A DNA stretch of 64,000 nt from Leptolyngbya sp. PCC 6406 (GTDB lineage: Bacteria > Cyanobacteriota > Cyanobacteriia > Phormidesmidales > Phormidesmidaceae): assembly GCF_000332095.2 (NCBI RefSeq), contig NZ_KI913949.1, positions 3,618,596 to 3,682,595 on the forward strand, given 5' to 3'. Positions 51,940 to 61,291 of the stretch are shown piece after piece. The position numbers and the translations under genes are program-made. Under the pieces are notes generated by a model. That model saw nothing but the letters and a program-made list of their open reading frames with translations. It did not search any database and had not been told where the DNA came from. Numbering within the stretch: the stretch's first letter is position 1; each line of letters starts with the position of its first letter.

Positions 51940-54900
51940 CTATTCCGTAGCGCCAATCAATGTAAATGCGGCCCAGTTCCTCGGATCGGGATGGCTCTGC
52001 ATCGTGACCAACATGGCTTGCCGCAGGGCTTGGGCCTTACTTTCGCCCTGGCTCAACTGACGGTAAAACACGGTCATCAAGTCTGCCGTTGGTGCATCGG
52101 GTACTGCCCACAGGGATACCACCACACTGGGTACCCCAGCCGCAATGAAGGCGCGGGATAAGCCAATCACCCCATCGCCCGTTAGCCGCCCCCGCCCCGT
52201 ATCACAGGCACTCAGCACCACCAAACTGGCCCGCAGGTTCAGTTGTAGAATTTCGGCAGAGGTCAGCAAGCCATCTTCGCCATTGCCAGGAGCTAGGGCG
52301 ATCGCACCGGGCACATCCCGCGTTCCTGTTTCTCTGGGATCGCCATACTCCAACAATCCATGGGTCGCCAAATGAATCACATCCGCCTGGGGCATCTGTT
52401 GTTTCACCCGCGATTCCGTTGCCTGATCGTCCGTCAGCGCTGTGGTACCCAAGAAGCCTGCCACTGCCTCCGCTTCCCGCCGCGCCCCATAAAGGGGAGC
52501 CAACTGCACCGACTCAAACACGCCGGATTCCGAAAAGAAGGTTACCTGGGGCATGGTGGGATCGCCCACAATCAAGGGCCGTTCTGCCCGCAGAGCAGGG
52601 AGCCTGTTTTCACTGGCTAGGGTATGGGTCAGTTGCAAGACTTGAATTGACGGGGCGGTAATGATCGTGTGATTCTCAATCAAATAGCGCCCATCCGCAT
52701 CCCGCAGTGCCGGGAAAGGTACCAGGAAGAGTTGTCCCTGGGGAATGAAAGCAACTGTCTGCTCTGGGTCATCGGGAAGCAGATCGGCAATGGGTTCAAT
52801 CAGCAGTTCATGGAGTTGCTGCAACTTAGCCCCAGCCTGTGCCCGTCGCTCAGTTAGGGTCACTGGATTTTGTGTCATGACTACTTCCACGCTTGCTGGG
52901 GCTCCCCGCACACCAATAGCGTCACGGGTATCGGTGACGAGGGCGGTGAGGTCAATATCGGTGAGGGGTTGTTGACGAAAGGTAACGTTGCCATCGGGGG
53001 AGACGACCCAGATGTAAAGGCTGGAATTGAAGCTGTAGCCAGACTGAGGATGCCAACCGAAGCGACGGTTCAGTTCATAGTAGGCATCCACATCGCGAAT
53101 GATGGAATAGGCCACAAGGGTTGAGTTTGTCTGTTGTGCCGTCTGCTTGATAGCTTCTATATCAACCGCAGGACTGCTCGATAGTTCTGCCGCTGTATTG
53201 CTAGCTTTCTGGGATAGAAGTGTAACGAGCGCCCGTGCTCTCCCCTGCTCTGCCACTACTAAAGAACGCTCGAAATCATTCTGATCAGCCAAAGCCTGCT
53301 GTAACAGAGCGAATGTATTGAGTTGAGTTTCAAAAAGTGAGATTTTGTCAGCGTCTCCTGAAACATTGACAAGAATATCATTCAAAATTTGGATAGCTTC
53401 CATGAGACGGCTTTCTGCCCGTTGAGGCTGATCGTTTGATAGATGGGCTCTACCTAGAAGCATCAGTACATTAGCCTCTGAGCTACGAATTCCATTTGCT
53501 CTATAAATTTCTAAGGCTTCCTCAAGATATTCAATTCTTGTTGAAGAAACACCTGAAGTTTGGAAAAAAGATAGGCTTGCACTGTGTTGAACTAGGGTCT
53601 GTGCTAGCAATAAGGGATTGTTGAGGCTTCTTGCGATCTCTAGGGCTTCTTCGTGGCGAGTACCCGCACGCCCACCATCGAAGCGATTAACTGCAAGGTA
53701 TCCTAGACTTCGTTCAATATCGCCCAAGGCATTTAATGCAAAGATTGCCCCCCGGGAATCATTGAGTTCACGAGCAATAGCCAAACGTTGTTCATAGAGT
53801 TCAGTTGCCTGTTGATAGTCTCCCAGCCCCAGATAGACAGCACCCAAATTACCTAAGGCTCGACCTTCAGAGCGCCTAAGGTATATCAGCTCCGCATCGC
53901 TGAGATCTCCGCTTGCTGACAGTTCAGCGACAGCCTCTTGCAGAAGACTTAAAGATTGTTTTTGTAGCTCAAGGCTGAGTTGAAGATTGCCTAAGTCTCC
54001 ATAGGTACTGCTAAGACCTCCAATAGCAATACTTTCGTTGAATTGATCGCCATTGTTTCTGGCAATGTCAATACTTTGTTGAAACAAATTGAGGGCTTGT
54101 TGATAGTATCCTAAATTCCGATAGGCAATTCCCAGGCTGTTTAGAGCATTAAACACATCAAAATCCTCTGGATTTTGATGTGGGGTGTTTAGAGATAAAT
54201 CTAGACTTCTTTGTAAAAGATTGATCGCTTGCTGATAGTTGCCGTTTTCAATGGCAGCTATTCCTGCTTGATTGTAAGAAGATGCTAGGTCTACGGTAAT
54301 CCGATAAGATTCTCTTCTGTTATTTTGCTGGGCAATGGAGAGTGCCTCTTCATGGACATTGATGGCTTGTTGATAATCTTCAACATCCCTGTAGGTATTA
54401 CCCAGGTTGCTGAGAGCGTTTAACTGTCTGCTAATGTCTTCTGTTCGGCGGGCAAGCGTTAGAGAAGACTGTAAAGCGTCAATTGCCATCTGAGGCTCAC
54501 CCGATCTGCGGTAGGCCACGCCCAAGTTGTTAAGAGCCCTTGCTTGTTGGGTCAGGTCATTGAGTTCGATGGCGATCGCCAGCGCCTGCTGATGTAGGGC
54601 AATGGCTTGCTCATACTGCCCAAGATCCTTATAGGCACCACCAATAACCCCTAGAATTTGAGCTTCGGTATGACGATCTCCTGCTGCCCGGAACAGTGCC
54701 AATGCTTGTTCCCAAAGGGCAATAGCGGCTTCCAGTTCTCCACGACTAGACAGTTGCTCTGCTTGACTAAGAAGTTGAATCGCTTCTAGTTGCCTGGTGT
54801 CAACCTGTTGAGCCAGACTTGGTGACGGTAGCGGCAATGGCTGGATAGATGTGGTATCCCAATCTGATAAGTCTGAGACGATGTTGGGAGATGTCTGGGC

Positions 54901-55032
54901 CTGTTTGACTGACCCAGACTCCAGAGACTCCAGTTCAATAGGCTTTTGAGCAAGGCTGACGGTTTGGCTCAAAGGCAGTGTTGCGATCGCGGTCGCAACC
55001 ATCAGGCTCAGTAACTGAGTAACTCGTCTCAT
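51940..55032 (-). CDS. CHAT-domain protease-like protein with TPR array (copy 1)
   Basis: A 1030-residue protein with an N-terminal export signal (VTQLLSLMVATAIATLPLSQ). There are about a dozen TPR units from about 85 to 520 (repeating ALNNLGVAYRxxGxxxxAI-like). The C-terminal CHAT domain (about 690-1030) has the caspase-like dyad: His in VIHLATHGLLEYGD near 887 and Cys in VVLSACDTGRGRLTGDG near 941. It ends with PRNWAAFTLIG, typical of CHAT. CHAT proteins are peptidases in stress or cell-fate signalling, and TPRs would recruit partners. RBS GGAGG precedes the ATG at 55032. A second CHAT-TPR gene starts at 61292. Confidence 0.93.
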   Translation of the reverse strand: MRRVTQLLSLMVATAIATLPLSQTVSLAQKPIELESLESGSVKQAQTSPNIVSDLSDWDTTSIQPLPLPSPSLAQQVDTRQLEAIQLLSQAEQLSSRGELEAAIALWEQALALFRAAGDRHTEAQILGVIGGAYKDLGQYEQAIALHQQALAIAIELNDLTQQARALNNLGVAYRRSGEPQMAIDALQSSLTLARRTEDISRQLNALSNLGNTYRDVEDYQQAINVHEEALSIAQQNNRRESYRITVDLASSYNQAGIAAIENGNYQQAINLLQRSLDLSLNTPHQNPEDFDVFNALNSLGIAYRNLGYYQQALNLFQQSIDIARNNGDQFNESIAIGGLSSTYGDLGNLQLSLELQKQSLSLLQEAVAELSASGDLSDAELIYLRRSEGRALGNLGAVYLGLGDYQQATELYEQRLAIARELNDSRGAIFALNALGDIERSLGYLAVNRFDGGRAGTRHEEALEIARSLNNPLLLAQTLVQHSASLSFFQTSGVSSTRIEYLEEALEIYRANGIRSSEANVLMLLGRAHLSNDQPQRAESRLMEAIQILNDILVNVSGDADKISLFETQLNTFALLQQALADQNDFERSLVVAEQGRARALVTLLSQKASNTAAELSSSPAVDIEAIKQTAQQTNSTLVAYSIIRDVDAYYELNRRFGWHPQSGYSFNSSLYIWVVSPDGNVTFRQQPLTDIDLTALVTDTRDAIGVRGAPASVEVVMTQNPVTLTERRAQAGAKLQQLHELLIEPIADLLPDDPEQTVAFIPQGQLFLVPFPALRDADGRYLIENHTIITAPSIQVLQLTHTLASENRLPALRAERPLIVGDPTMPQVTFFSESGVFESVQLAPLYGARREAEAVAGFLGTTALTDDQATESRVKQQMPQADVIHLATHGLLEYGDPRETGTRDVPGAIALAPGNGEDGLLTSAEILQLNLRASLVVLSACDTGRGRLTGDGVIGLSRAFIAAGVPSVVVSLWAVPDAPTADLMTVFYRQLSQGESKAQALRQAMLVTMQSHPDPRNWAAFTLIGATE

Positions 55033-55091
55033 GGGGTACCTCCAGGGGTAACAGGCAGTGCTACTCCTTTATAGTTCTGATCCCGCCCAGC

Positions 55092-55180
55092 TTATTCAAG
55101 GGACGCAATGGGATCGATGATGGCAAGGTCCAAGATCCAGTCAAAATCCTGGCCGTTGTGGGTAACGAGAGGCCGTTTAT
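55092..55180 (-). pseudogene. PIN-domain (VapC-like) toxin C-terminal remnant
   Basis: A minus-strand frame ends LLHKRPLVTHNGQDFDWILD, LAIIDPIASLE, stop at 55092. The VTHNxxDFxxI pattern is the conserved C-terminal end of PIN-domain ribonucleases. The N-terminal acidic residues are missing and the upstream frame is broken, so it is decayed. Confidence 0.6.
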
Positions 55181-55230
55181 GCAGCAGCGTCCTTCTATCC
55201 CGTCAGGGCAACAACATAGGCGATGTCCAC

Positions 55231-55375
55231 CTAGTACCGCAGGGCGTAAATCAGTCCACTATTGCCGCGCCAGCTCAACATTGTCCGGTCCCCTCTCCCA
55301 AGGGGAGAGGGCTAGGGTGAGGGGCCGAGTGTAGCACGATAGAACGGTCAGGGTATTTCCGCCGCAGAGTACTAG
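55231..55375. mobile_element. CTAG-bounded MITE, copy C (145 bp)
   Basis: It runs from CTAGTACCGCAGGGCGTAAA to ATTTCCGCCGCAGAGTACTAG. It has the same interior as copies A and B (GGTCCCCTCTCCCAAGGGGA, GGGCTAGGGTGAGGGGCCGA). It is the shortest and least altered copy. It sits between a VapC remnant and a Uma2 pseudogene, not beside a functional gene. Confidence 0.88.
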
Positions 55376-55448
55376 TGTAGCGGCAACGCCCTGAGGAATC
55401 CTTCCTCTAGAATCAAAGGTGAGCGATCGCTTTAGTTGACCTGCAACC

Positions 55449-55767
55449 ATGGCCGTCACGCTGAACCAGCCCAACACCCCCATCCTGGTAGACGCATCGA
55501 GGTGGTGATTACCAGCGGTGGCCTCAATAAAGTGGCCTCAATAAATTAGAAGCCTATCGACGGCTAGGCATCCCAGAGGTGTGGTTTTGGGAAGACAGCC
55601 AACTCGCAATTTACTGGCTCAGAACGGAAGGGGCTGATGTCGTCTATGCACCCACCTTAACCACCCAACTCCTGCCCCAATTAGACGCGCCCCAATTACT
55701 CACCTGCGTCAACATGGCCAAGCATGTTGACGCCATCCGCACCTTTCAACAGAGCCTACAGCACTAA
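55449..55767 (+). pseudogene. Uma2-family endonuclease pseudogene with 14-bp tandem duplication
   Basis: The ATG at 55449 begins MAVTLNQPNTPILVDA, then a deletion joins IEVVITSGGLNK. Next the 14-mer GTGGCCTCAATAAA (55518-55531) is repeated exactly at 55532-55545, shifting the frame. Removing one copy restores SGGLNKLEAYRRLGIPEVWF, a typical Uma2 (DUF820) core, and the frame continues to TAA 55767 (WEDSQLAIYWLR...FQQSLQH). Uma2 genes are abundant in filamentous cyanobacteria. Confidence 0.85.
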
Positions 55768-55869
55768 GGGATGTGCGGGTTAATAGTGTACCCAGTGGCC
55801 AGGTTTTCTCCCGGAGGGAGAAAACCTGATCAGCGGAGCGGGTACGTTATTTTCCTGCGAGTCCCTTAT

Positions 55870-57045
55870 TTAGTGGTGGTGGTGGTCGTGATGGTGATGG
55901 TGGTCGTGGTCATGGCTGTGGCTTTTGAAGCCCTGGGCCTGGGCCACCGCCATGGTTGGATTAACTGCGATCGCATCTGCCTCCAGCAGATCCGCAATCT
56001 GGGGATCGGCCCAGTCCGCCGCCATCTTCATAAATTGGGGATGGGCATTCACACAGGGCATCTGCACATAGGTCACTTCGGGATGCTGGCGGCGTAGAGA
56101 GCCGATGATGTGTTCCACATCCAGCAGGGTTTCGTGGTTTTCCGTGGCAAAGCCGATGGGCATAAACACCAGCGCCGTGGCCCCCAAGCCAATCAAATTC
56201 TGGGCCGCCAGGGTGGCATTGGGCTGAGTCCAGTCGATCAGGGGCGTGTCGTGGTTGAGCCAGCCCACAGAAATTAGGGGATAGCGGTTGATCAACCGTT
56301 CGCGGACCCGTTCATAGAGGGCTTGGCTCTCGTCAATGCCGGAGGTAAAGCCCTTGGCCTTGTGGGGACAGCCGTGGTTCATGAGCACGATAGCCGTTTG
56401 GGGGGCAAGGTGGGCGACGGCGAGGTCCGACTGGATTTTTTCCGTCACCAAATTCGCCAGCAGATCAATATACTCTGGCCGATCAAAGAAGGAGGGAATG
56501 TAGCGGCTACCCTGGAGCCAATGCTCCGTGGCATTGGCTCCAGGGTAGGTGGACAGGGCTTGGTTGACCTGCTCTACGGCGATGCCGCTGGTAAAGATGG
56601 AATCCACCACCAGCAGGGGATAGATCAAAATCCGATCGAAGCCCTGGGCTCGGATTTCCTCTAGAACCTGATCCGGGAGATGGGGAGCGCAGAAGTTAAA
56701 GGCTTTGAACACCTGGACCCGATCACCCCAGCGTTTCTGTAGTTCCGCCTCAATCCCCGCTCGCTGCTCCTCAAAAATGGCGTTGTGGGGAGAAATAAAA
56801 TGGCCGTGCTGGTGGTCCCATTCGTGGCGATCAAAGATGGCCAGCAGCTTTGCTAAAGGGGGATAGAGCCACAGGGGCACCGGGGCAAATTTTGCGGTGA
56901 GGAGGTTGAGGGCTTGTTCGTTGTAGTTGGCGAAGTCGTCGTAGCTCTCGACTTCGCCGTAGCCCATGAGCAGCACCGCGACTCTGGGGGCGGTTTGGGG
57001 GGCGGTGGTTGGGGAGGGTCGGGTGGTGTCGGTGGTGACTGTCAT
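55870..57045 (-). CDS. Ferrochelatase-like protein with C-terminal histidine tail
   Basis: A 391-residue HemH-superfamily protein: VAVLLMGYGEVESYDDF near the start, FNFCAPHLPDQV, LIYPLLVVDSIFTSGIAVEQV, VLMNHGCPHKAKGFTSG and FMPIGFATENHETLLDVEHI (the conserved glutamate of chelatases). The tail SHDHDHHHHHDHHHH is a metal-binding-like His/Asp run, which normal cyanobacterial ferrochelatase (with CAB-like helix) lacks. It may insert iron or another metal into a tetrapyrrole or deliver metal. The ATG at 57045 is chosen; frames open to 57141 have weaker starts. Metal specificity is unknown. Confidence 0.82.
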   Translation of the reverse strand: MTVTTDTTRPSPTTAPQTAPRVAVLLMGYGEVESYDDFANYNEQALNLLTAKFAPVPLWLYPPLAKLLAIFDRHEWDHQHGHFISPHNAIFEEQRAGIEAELQKRWGDRVQVFKAFNFCAPHLPDQVLEEIRAQGFDRILIYPLLVVDSIFTSGIAVEQVNQALSTYPGANATEHWLQGSRYIPSFFDRPEYIDLLANLVTEKIQSDLAVAHLAPQTAIVLMNHGCPHKAKGFTSGIDESQALYERVRERLINRYPLISVGWLNHDTPLIDWTQPNATLAAQNLIGLGATALVFMPIGFATENHETLLDVEHIIGSLRRQHPEVTYVQMPCVNAHPQFMKMAADWADPQIADLLEADAIAVNPTMAVAQAQGFKSHSHDHDHHHHHDHHHH

Positions 57046-57163
57046 AAACCTAGCTGGGTAGTGGCGGTAATACTTGCTGAGAGATGCTGCAATATGTGCC
57101 GGGATGTCTGCGGTCATGGCACTGGAAAATGGGTTCAGCAATTGCCCTCACCTTCAGGGTAGC

Positions 57164-57186
57164 AAGATCCCCCTGAGGGGGATCTT
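57164..57186 (-). terminator. Perfect 10-bp stem hairpin downstream of the sugar-binding gene
   Basis: AAGATCCCCC (57164-57173) and GGGGGATCTT (57177-57186) with a 3-nt TGA loop. It lies 63 bp past the stop of the minus-strand solute-binding gene. No strong T-run follows on either strand, so termination is likely but not certain. It also lies in the region before the chelatase gene. Confidence 0.6.
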
Positions 57187-57248
57187 AAGAAAATCCTCCT
57201 GAAAGAGATATTTCCCCAAATGCAGATACGGGCAGATATTAAGGGCCT

Positions 57249-58559
57249 CTAGGGAGAAAAAATGAGGTCCAGTCGGGTTTGGGCTTGAGCTAGGGCGGTT
57301 TCAGGGTCTTCCCCCAAGAGGGTGGCCTCCATGGCTCGCCCAAAGTTTTCCGACAGGTAGGCATAGCCGGGGACCAAGGGCCGCGATCGCGCCGCCGCCA
57401 TTTGGTCTATAAAGACCCGTAGCAGGGGATTTTCCGCCAAAAAGGCTTGATAGGCAGGGCTTTCCCGCACCGCTAGATTCACGGGCAAAAACCCGGTTTG
57501 GGTAGCCCAATCCAGTTGAAACTCGGGGCTGAGGATATAGGCCAGAAATTCCAGAGCGGCTTGGCGCTTCTTGGGACTGGTGCGGCAGAGAAAAAAGTTT
57601 TCGCCCCCCAGAACAGTGGCAGGCTGCTGATCCTGGGGTAGGGGAAAGACATCGAAATCAATTCCCGCCCCCTGCATCTGAGCCAGGGTCCAGGGTCCGG
57701 TGATCTGCATGGCCACCTTGCCCGTGAGGAAGTTATCTACTTCAAAGCCTCGCTCGGGGGGCGACAGGAGAACGGAACCGTCCTGAACCAAGGTTTGGGC
57801 AAATTCAAGGGCTGCGATCGCGCCGGGATTAACCAGATCTGCCCGCCCCTCTCGCTGGAGCCAACCCCCAGCACTGTAGACGAAGGGCAGCCACACAAAG
57901 ACATTCCACTCCCCTTTACCCAGAGAAAGAAACATACCGTGCTGGTCAACCCGACCATCACCATTGGTGTCTTGGGTCAGGGCACGGGCCACCTGACGCA
58001 GTTCCTCCCAGGTGCGGGGGGGCGTCGCAATGCCCGCCTGCTGAAACAAGCTGGGACGGTAAAACACGGCGGTATTGTTGGCCCCAAAGGGAATAGACCA
58101 CAGGTGATCCTCAAAGGCCATGGTTTCAAGGAGGGCTGGGTCCAGTTGCGCTTGGATCGGCGACTGGTTCAGCCAGTCCTCTAGGGGTTCCAGCGCTTCT
58201 AACTCCACCAGTTGCCCAGTCAGGGTGGGGGAGTACCAGAGAATATCGGGGGCAGCGTTGCCGACGATGGCGGTGAGGATTTTGGGGATTTGCTGATCGG
58301 GGTGGCCGACGTAGAGAGACTCCACCTGGATATCAGGGTGGCTGTCGTTGAAACGCTGAACGAGGGCATCAAAAACATCCCGATTGGGGGGCGGGCCAAT
58401 GCCCTGCCACAGGGTCAGGTGGGTGACAGGGTCCGGGGGCCGGTCGAGGGTGGACTGACAACTAACCAGCCCCAGCAGCGCCGACACTAGGGTGATCAGC
58501 CCGAAAATCAACCATGGTCTAAGCCTTGCCCTTGAGGGCCACCGCACTGGAGGTTTCAT
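57249..58559 (-). CDS. ABC transporter sugar-binding lipoprotein
   Basis: A 436-residue family 1 extracellular solute-binding protein. It has a lipoprotein signal with lipobox LVSC (Cys near 34), then the SBP_bac_1 pattern WQGIGPPPNRDVFDALVQRF, GNAAPDILWYSPTLTGQLVE, WSIPFGANNTAVFYRPSLF, and FLTGKVAMQITGPWTL. It would capture oligo- or monosaccharides at the outer face of the plasma membrane. No permease or ATPase gene is adjacent, so its transporter is encoded elsewhere. A glucosylglycerol/trehalose-type substrate is possible but not shown. Confidence 0.9.
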   Translation of the reverse strand: MKPPVRWPSRARLRPWLIFGLITLVSALLGLVSCQSTLDRPPDPVTHLTLWQGIGPPPNRDVFDALVQRFNDSHPDIQVESLYVGHPDQQIPKILTAIVGNAAPDILWYSPTLTGQLVELEALEPLEDWLNQSPIQAQLDPALLETMAFEDHLWSIPFGANNTAVFYRPSLFQQAGIATPPRTWEELRQVARALTQDTNGDGRVDQHGMFLSLGKGEWNVFVWLPFVYSAGGWLQREGRADLVNPGAIAALEFAQTLVQDGSVLLSPPERGFEVDNFLTGKVAMQITGPWTLAQMQGAGIDFDVFPLPQDQQPATVLGGENFFLCRTSPKKRQAALEFLAYILSPEFQLDWATQTGFLPVNLAVRESPAYQAFLAENPLLRVFIDQMAAARSRPLVPGYAYLSENFGRAMEATLLGEDPETALAQAQTRLDLIFSP

Positions 58560-59118
58560 GGAAATGCCGTAGCGTGAGCCCCGCGATCAGCGGGTGAACT
58601 GATAACTGCGATCGCATACGCCCTGAGTCACCTGCCAAGAAGAAACAGAAGGTTTTAGCCCTAGAGTTTCCCAGCGGTGATCACGGATTACGCCCCATCC
58701 TGGCAGTCCCGAGGTTCTGATACCCAAAGCACTGATATGGAAGCGCTGATATATGAGCACATCCTAGAGCACTTGGCCCGCCCTGCCGGACAATCCCTGG
58801 CTAATCCCTACACAAACCGAGTTCCACAGGGCGAGCCAAGCATCAGAAAGACAGGAACTTATCTCAATAGCATAGCCAAAAAATAGATAGGAAATTAAGG
58901 GAAATCGCGACAACCAAAGGCCGGTCGGAGACCATCGTGCCCTAAGCCCTAGACCCAGTTGCCATCATCGTTGCCAAGCCCAGAGCTTCTCCTAAGCTGG
59001 GATGAAATCACCCTAGATTGCCTCCAGACCTCCTGAAAACAAAGGCTTACTCAAGTCAACCCAATGTCCAAGGCTCATTGCGTCCACTCACCAGATCATA
59101 ACGGTCACAGCGACAAAG

Positions 59119-59161
59119 CCAAAGTGCACCCCAAGGTGAATACCAAAGTGCACCCCAAGGT
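59119..59161. repeat. Tandem 24-bp direct repeat
   Basis: CCAAAGTGCACCCCAAGGT occurs at 59119-59137 and again at 59143-59161 (period 24). It lies about 125 bp upstream of the antenna gene, at the edge of the AT-rich promoter zone. It may be a binding-site pair or a chance duplication. Confidence 0.75.
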
Positions 59162-59178
59162 AAACAAAAGTTAATCCC

Positions 59179-59239
59179 CCTTCTATTGAGAATAATTCCA
59201 ACCTATGGTGAACTCATACTATTGAGAAATAAACTCAAT
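59179..59239. promoter_or_regulatory. Possible Fur-like sites before the IsiA/Pcb-type gene
   Basis: TATTGAGAATAATTCC (about 59179-59194) and the palindrome ATTGAGAAATAAACTCAAT (59221-59239; 6-bp arms) share the ATTGAGAA word. AT-rich inverted sites of this type occur in Fur-controlled promoters, and isiA is the classic iron-starvation gene. The match to a Fur consensus is only partial. Confidence 0.45.
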
Positions 59240-59286
59240 AAGACCTCAGGGGCTAGTCCCTATCCTCAATGGAGAACTAAAGCCTT

Positions 59287-60312
59287 ATGCAGACCTATGA
59301 CAGTGCAGACGTAACCTATGACTGGTGGGCGGGCAATGCCCGTTTTGCGGAGATGTCTGGGTTATTCATTGCCGCCCACGTGGCCCAAGCTGCCCTAATC
59401 ACCCTATGGGCCGGTTCATTCACCCTATTTGAGCTGTCCTGGTACGACCCCAGTATCCCCATGGGAGAACAGGGCCTGATTTTGTTACCCCACCTAGCCA
59501 CCCTGGGCTGGGGCCTGGGGGACGGTGGCCAAGTGGTGGATACCTATCCCTATTTCGTCGTTGGTGTAATACATCTGATTTCCTCAGCAGTGCTGGGGGC
59601 GGGTGCCCTGTTCCATGCCTTCAAGGCTCCGCCGGATCTCAAGGCCGCTTCAGGGCGAGCCCGGATGTTCCACTTTGAATGGGAAAATCCAGCCCAATTG
59701 GGGATGATTTTGGGCCATCACCTGCTGTTCTTGGGGGCAGGAGCCCTGCTGTTGGTGGCAAAGGCCACCCTCTGGGGAGGGCTCTATGACTCAGTGAGCC
59801 AAACCGTCCGCACGGTGCAGCCGACCCTCGATCCCCTGGTGATCTATGGCTACCAAACCCACTTTGCCAGCATCAACAGTTTGGAAGATCTGGTTGGGGG
59901 TCATGTTTTTGTGGGCCTACTGCTGATTGGTGGGGGTGTTTGGCACATTCTGGTGCCGCCGCTACCCTGGGCCAAAAAGGTTCTTAGCTTTTCCGGCGAA
60001 GCCATTTTGTCCTATTCCCTGGGGGGCATTGCCCTCGCGGGCTTTGTTGCTGCCTACTTCTGCGCAGTCAATACCCTGGCCTACCCAGTGGAATTCTATG
60101 GCCCGCCGCTAGAGGTGAAGTTGGGCGTTGCCCCTTACTTTGCCGATACGGTGACCTTGCCCCTCGGAGCCCACACCTCCCGTTGTTGGCTGGCCAATGC
60201 CCACTTCTTCTTAGCCTTCTTCTTTCTCCAGGGTCATTTATGGCACGCCCTGCGCGCCATGGGATTTGATTTTCGCCGGGTGGAGCAAGCCTTAAGCGTG
60301 GCTGAATCCTAA
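59287..60312 (+). CDS. IsiA/Pcb-family (CP43-like) chlorophyll-binding antenna protein
   Basis: A 341-residue protein with six membrane helices, the size and layout of IsiA (342) without the CP43 lumenal loop. The start [20 protein letters not shown] and the end [20 protein letters not shown] match the family; the helix histidines that bind chlorophyll (for example [33 protein letters not shown]) are present. It would bind chlorophyll a around photosystem I or II in the thylakoid. It is more divergent than typical IsiA, so it might be another Pcb-type paralogue. The iron-stress link is inferred. Confidence 0.9.
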   Translation: MQTYDSADVTYDWWAGNARFAEMSGLFIAAHVAQAALITLWAGSFTLFELSWYDPSIPMGEQGLILLPHLATLGWGLGDGGQVVDTYPYFVVGVIHLISSAVLGAGALFHAFKAPPDLKAASGRARMFHFEWENPAQLGMILGHHLLFLGAGALLLVAKATLWGGLYDSVSQTVRTVQPTLDPLVIYGYQTHFASINSLEDLVGGHVFVGLLLIGGGVWHILVPPLPWAKKVLSFSGEAILSYSLGGIALAGFVAAYFCAVNTLAYPVEFYGPPLEVKLGVAPYFADTVTLPLGAHTSRCWLANAHFFLAFFFLQGHLWHALRAMGFDFRRVEQALSVAES

Positions 60313-60414
60313 ATCTGTTGTTGTCGTACTCTCCTCGAATTGGGGCTAGAGGTCTTTGCCCCTCAGCCCCTTTTTCCATTCCTATGGTTTTTCCATTCCT
60401 ATGGATCATTGCCC

Positions 60415-60789
60415 ATGTTTTTAAAGTTTTTAACGCAAGAATTCAATAGTCTCCTGCCGTTGTTGTTTCCCTGCCTAATTTGGGCTGTGCTGCTATTTTT
60501 CTTTCTGGCCCTTTTACTGGCTGTTCGGGACGGGTTACAGCGGCTTAAACGACTGCATCAGATTCCCTGTCATCGCTGCCAATACTACACAGGTAGTCTC
60601 TATCTCAAATGTCCTGTGCATCCCTACGCAGCATTTTCAGAGGAGGCGATTCACTGCTGTGATTATGAATTGGCTGCTGTTCGAGTGCGTCCAGAAAAGC
60701 CAAGGCGGCTTTCTCGAAGTAAGCTCATACACCTGCGTCGGCAAATGATATTCGGGGACTTACAAGACATCTCTGGCACACCAAGGTAG
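60415..60789 (+). CDS. Conserved cyanobacterial membrane-anchored Cys-rich protein
   Basis: A 124-residue protein starting MFLKFLTQEFNSLLPLLFPC. It has one membrane helix (about 12-42) followed by a cysteine cluster: IPCHRCQYYTGSLYLKCPVH and EEAIHCCDYE. CxxC plus C...CC could bind a metal or iron-sulfur centre. The ATG at 60415 is preferred to 60340. It lies 103 bp after the antenna gene on the same strand, so co-transcription is possible. I do not recognise a named family. Confidence 0.72.
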   Translation: MFLKFLTQEFNSLLPLLFPCLIWAVLLFFFLALLLAVRDGLQRLKRLHQIPCHRCQYYTGSLYLKCPVHPYAAFSEEAIHCCDYELAAVRVRPEKPRRLSRSKLIHLRRQMIFGDLQDISGTPR

Positions 60790-61291
60790 AAGGCAGCTTG
60801 CTGTTCTGCGTAAGTCCTGGACGTTGCTGAATTGAGGAATGAACCTTCAAAAGCCCCCCCCGCGTGGCCCCCTAAATTCCCCAACTCCGGGGGACTTTGA
60901 AGACTCTGGCTCCCCCAGAATTGGGTGCTGAGAGGCAAATCATAACCGGGCTAAGCAACGCCCGTAAGCCGTGCCCAACCATTGATGAGCCCTATCGGCA
61001 CGATGGTATGGAGAGGATACCAGGGAGCCTCAGAGAATGGTCCTATTGAGTTGTCCAAAAACCTTGCCTCTGACACCTGTCCACCCACTCACCCCAGAAA
61101 TCAGATTTTTTCCTGACACTGCATAAGCTCTCCCCACCCAGCGCTATAGACTCCTAGGTAAATCCCCTATCCCCGGTACCCCCAGCTCCGCCTGGGCACC
61201 ACCACCGAGGCTCTGCTTCCGGCTGGGAGCCAAGGGCGGGGGATTGGGGATAGCGCTTAAACTGACTGGATAATTCTGGAGGCAAGGAGCC
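60790..61291. other. Intergenic region with a CCCCCTAAATTCCCC-type repeat
   Basis: No gene seen. At 60851-60937 lies a repeat with CCCCCTAAATTCCCCAACTC, GGGGGACTTTGAAGA and CTCCCCCAGAATTGGG, a common cyanobacterial dispersed repeat. The remainder (to 61291) is non-coding and should carry the promoter of the CHAT gene; GGAGGCAAGGAGCC precedes its ATG. Confidence 0.65.

Larger units (their letters stand above)
58560..59286. other. Long intergenic region before the antenna gene
   Basis: 727 bases with no convincing gene (a 69-codon frame at 58677 lacks coding features). The right part holds a 24-bp tandem duplication at 59119 and AT-rich possible regulator sites near 59182-59239. It should contain the promoter and leader of the IsiA/Pcb-type gene. 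Confidence 0.6.

Noticed and set aside
58677-58886. 69-codon plus-strand frame
   Set aside because: Poor composition, no RBS, no recognisable pattern, in a repeat-bearing intergenic region.
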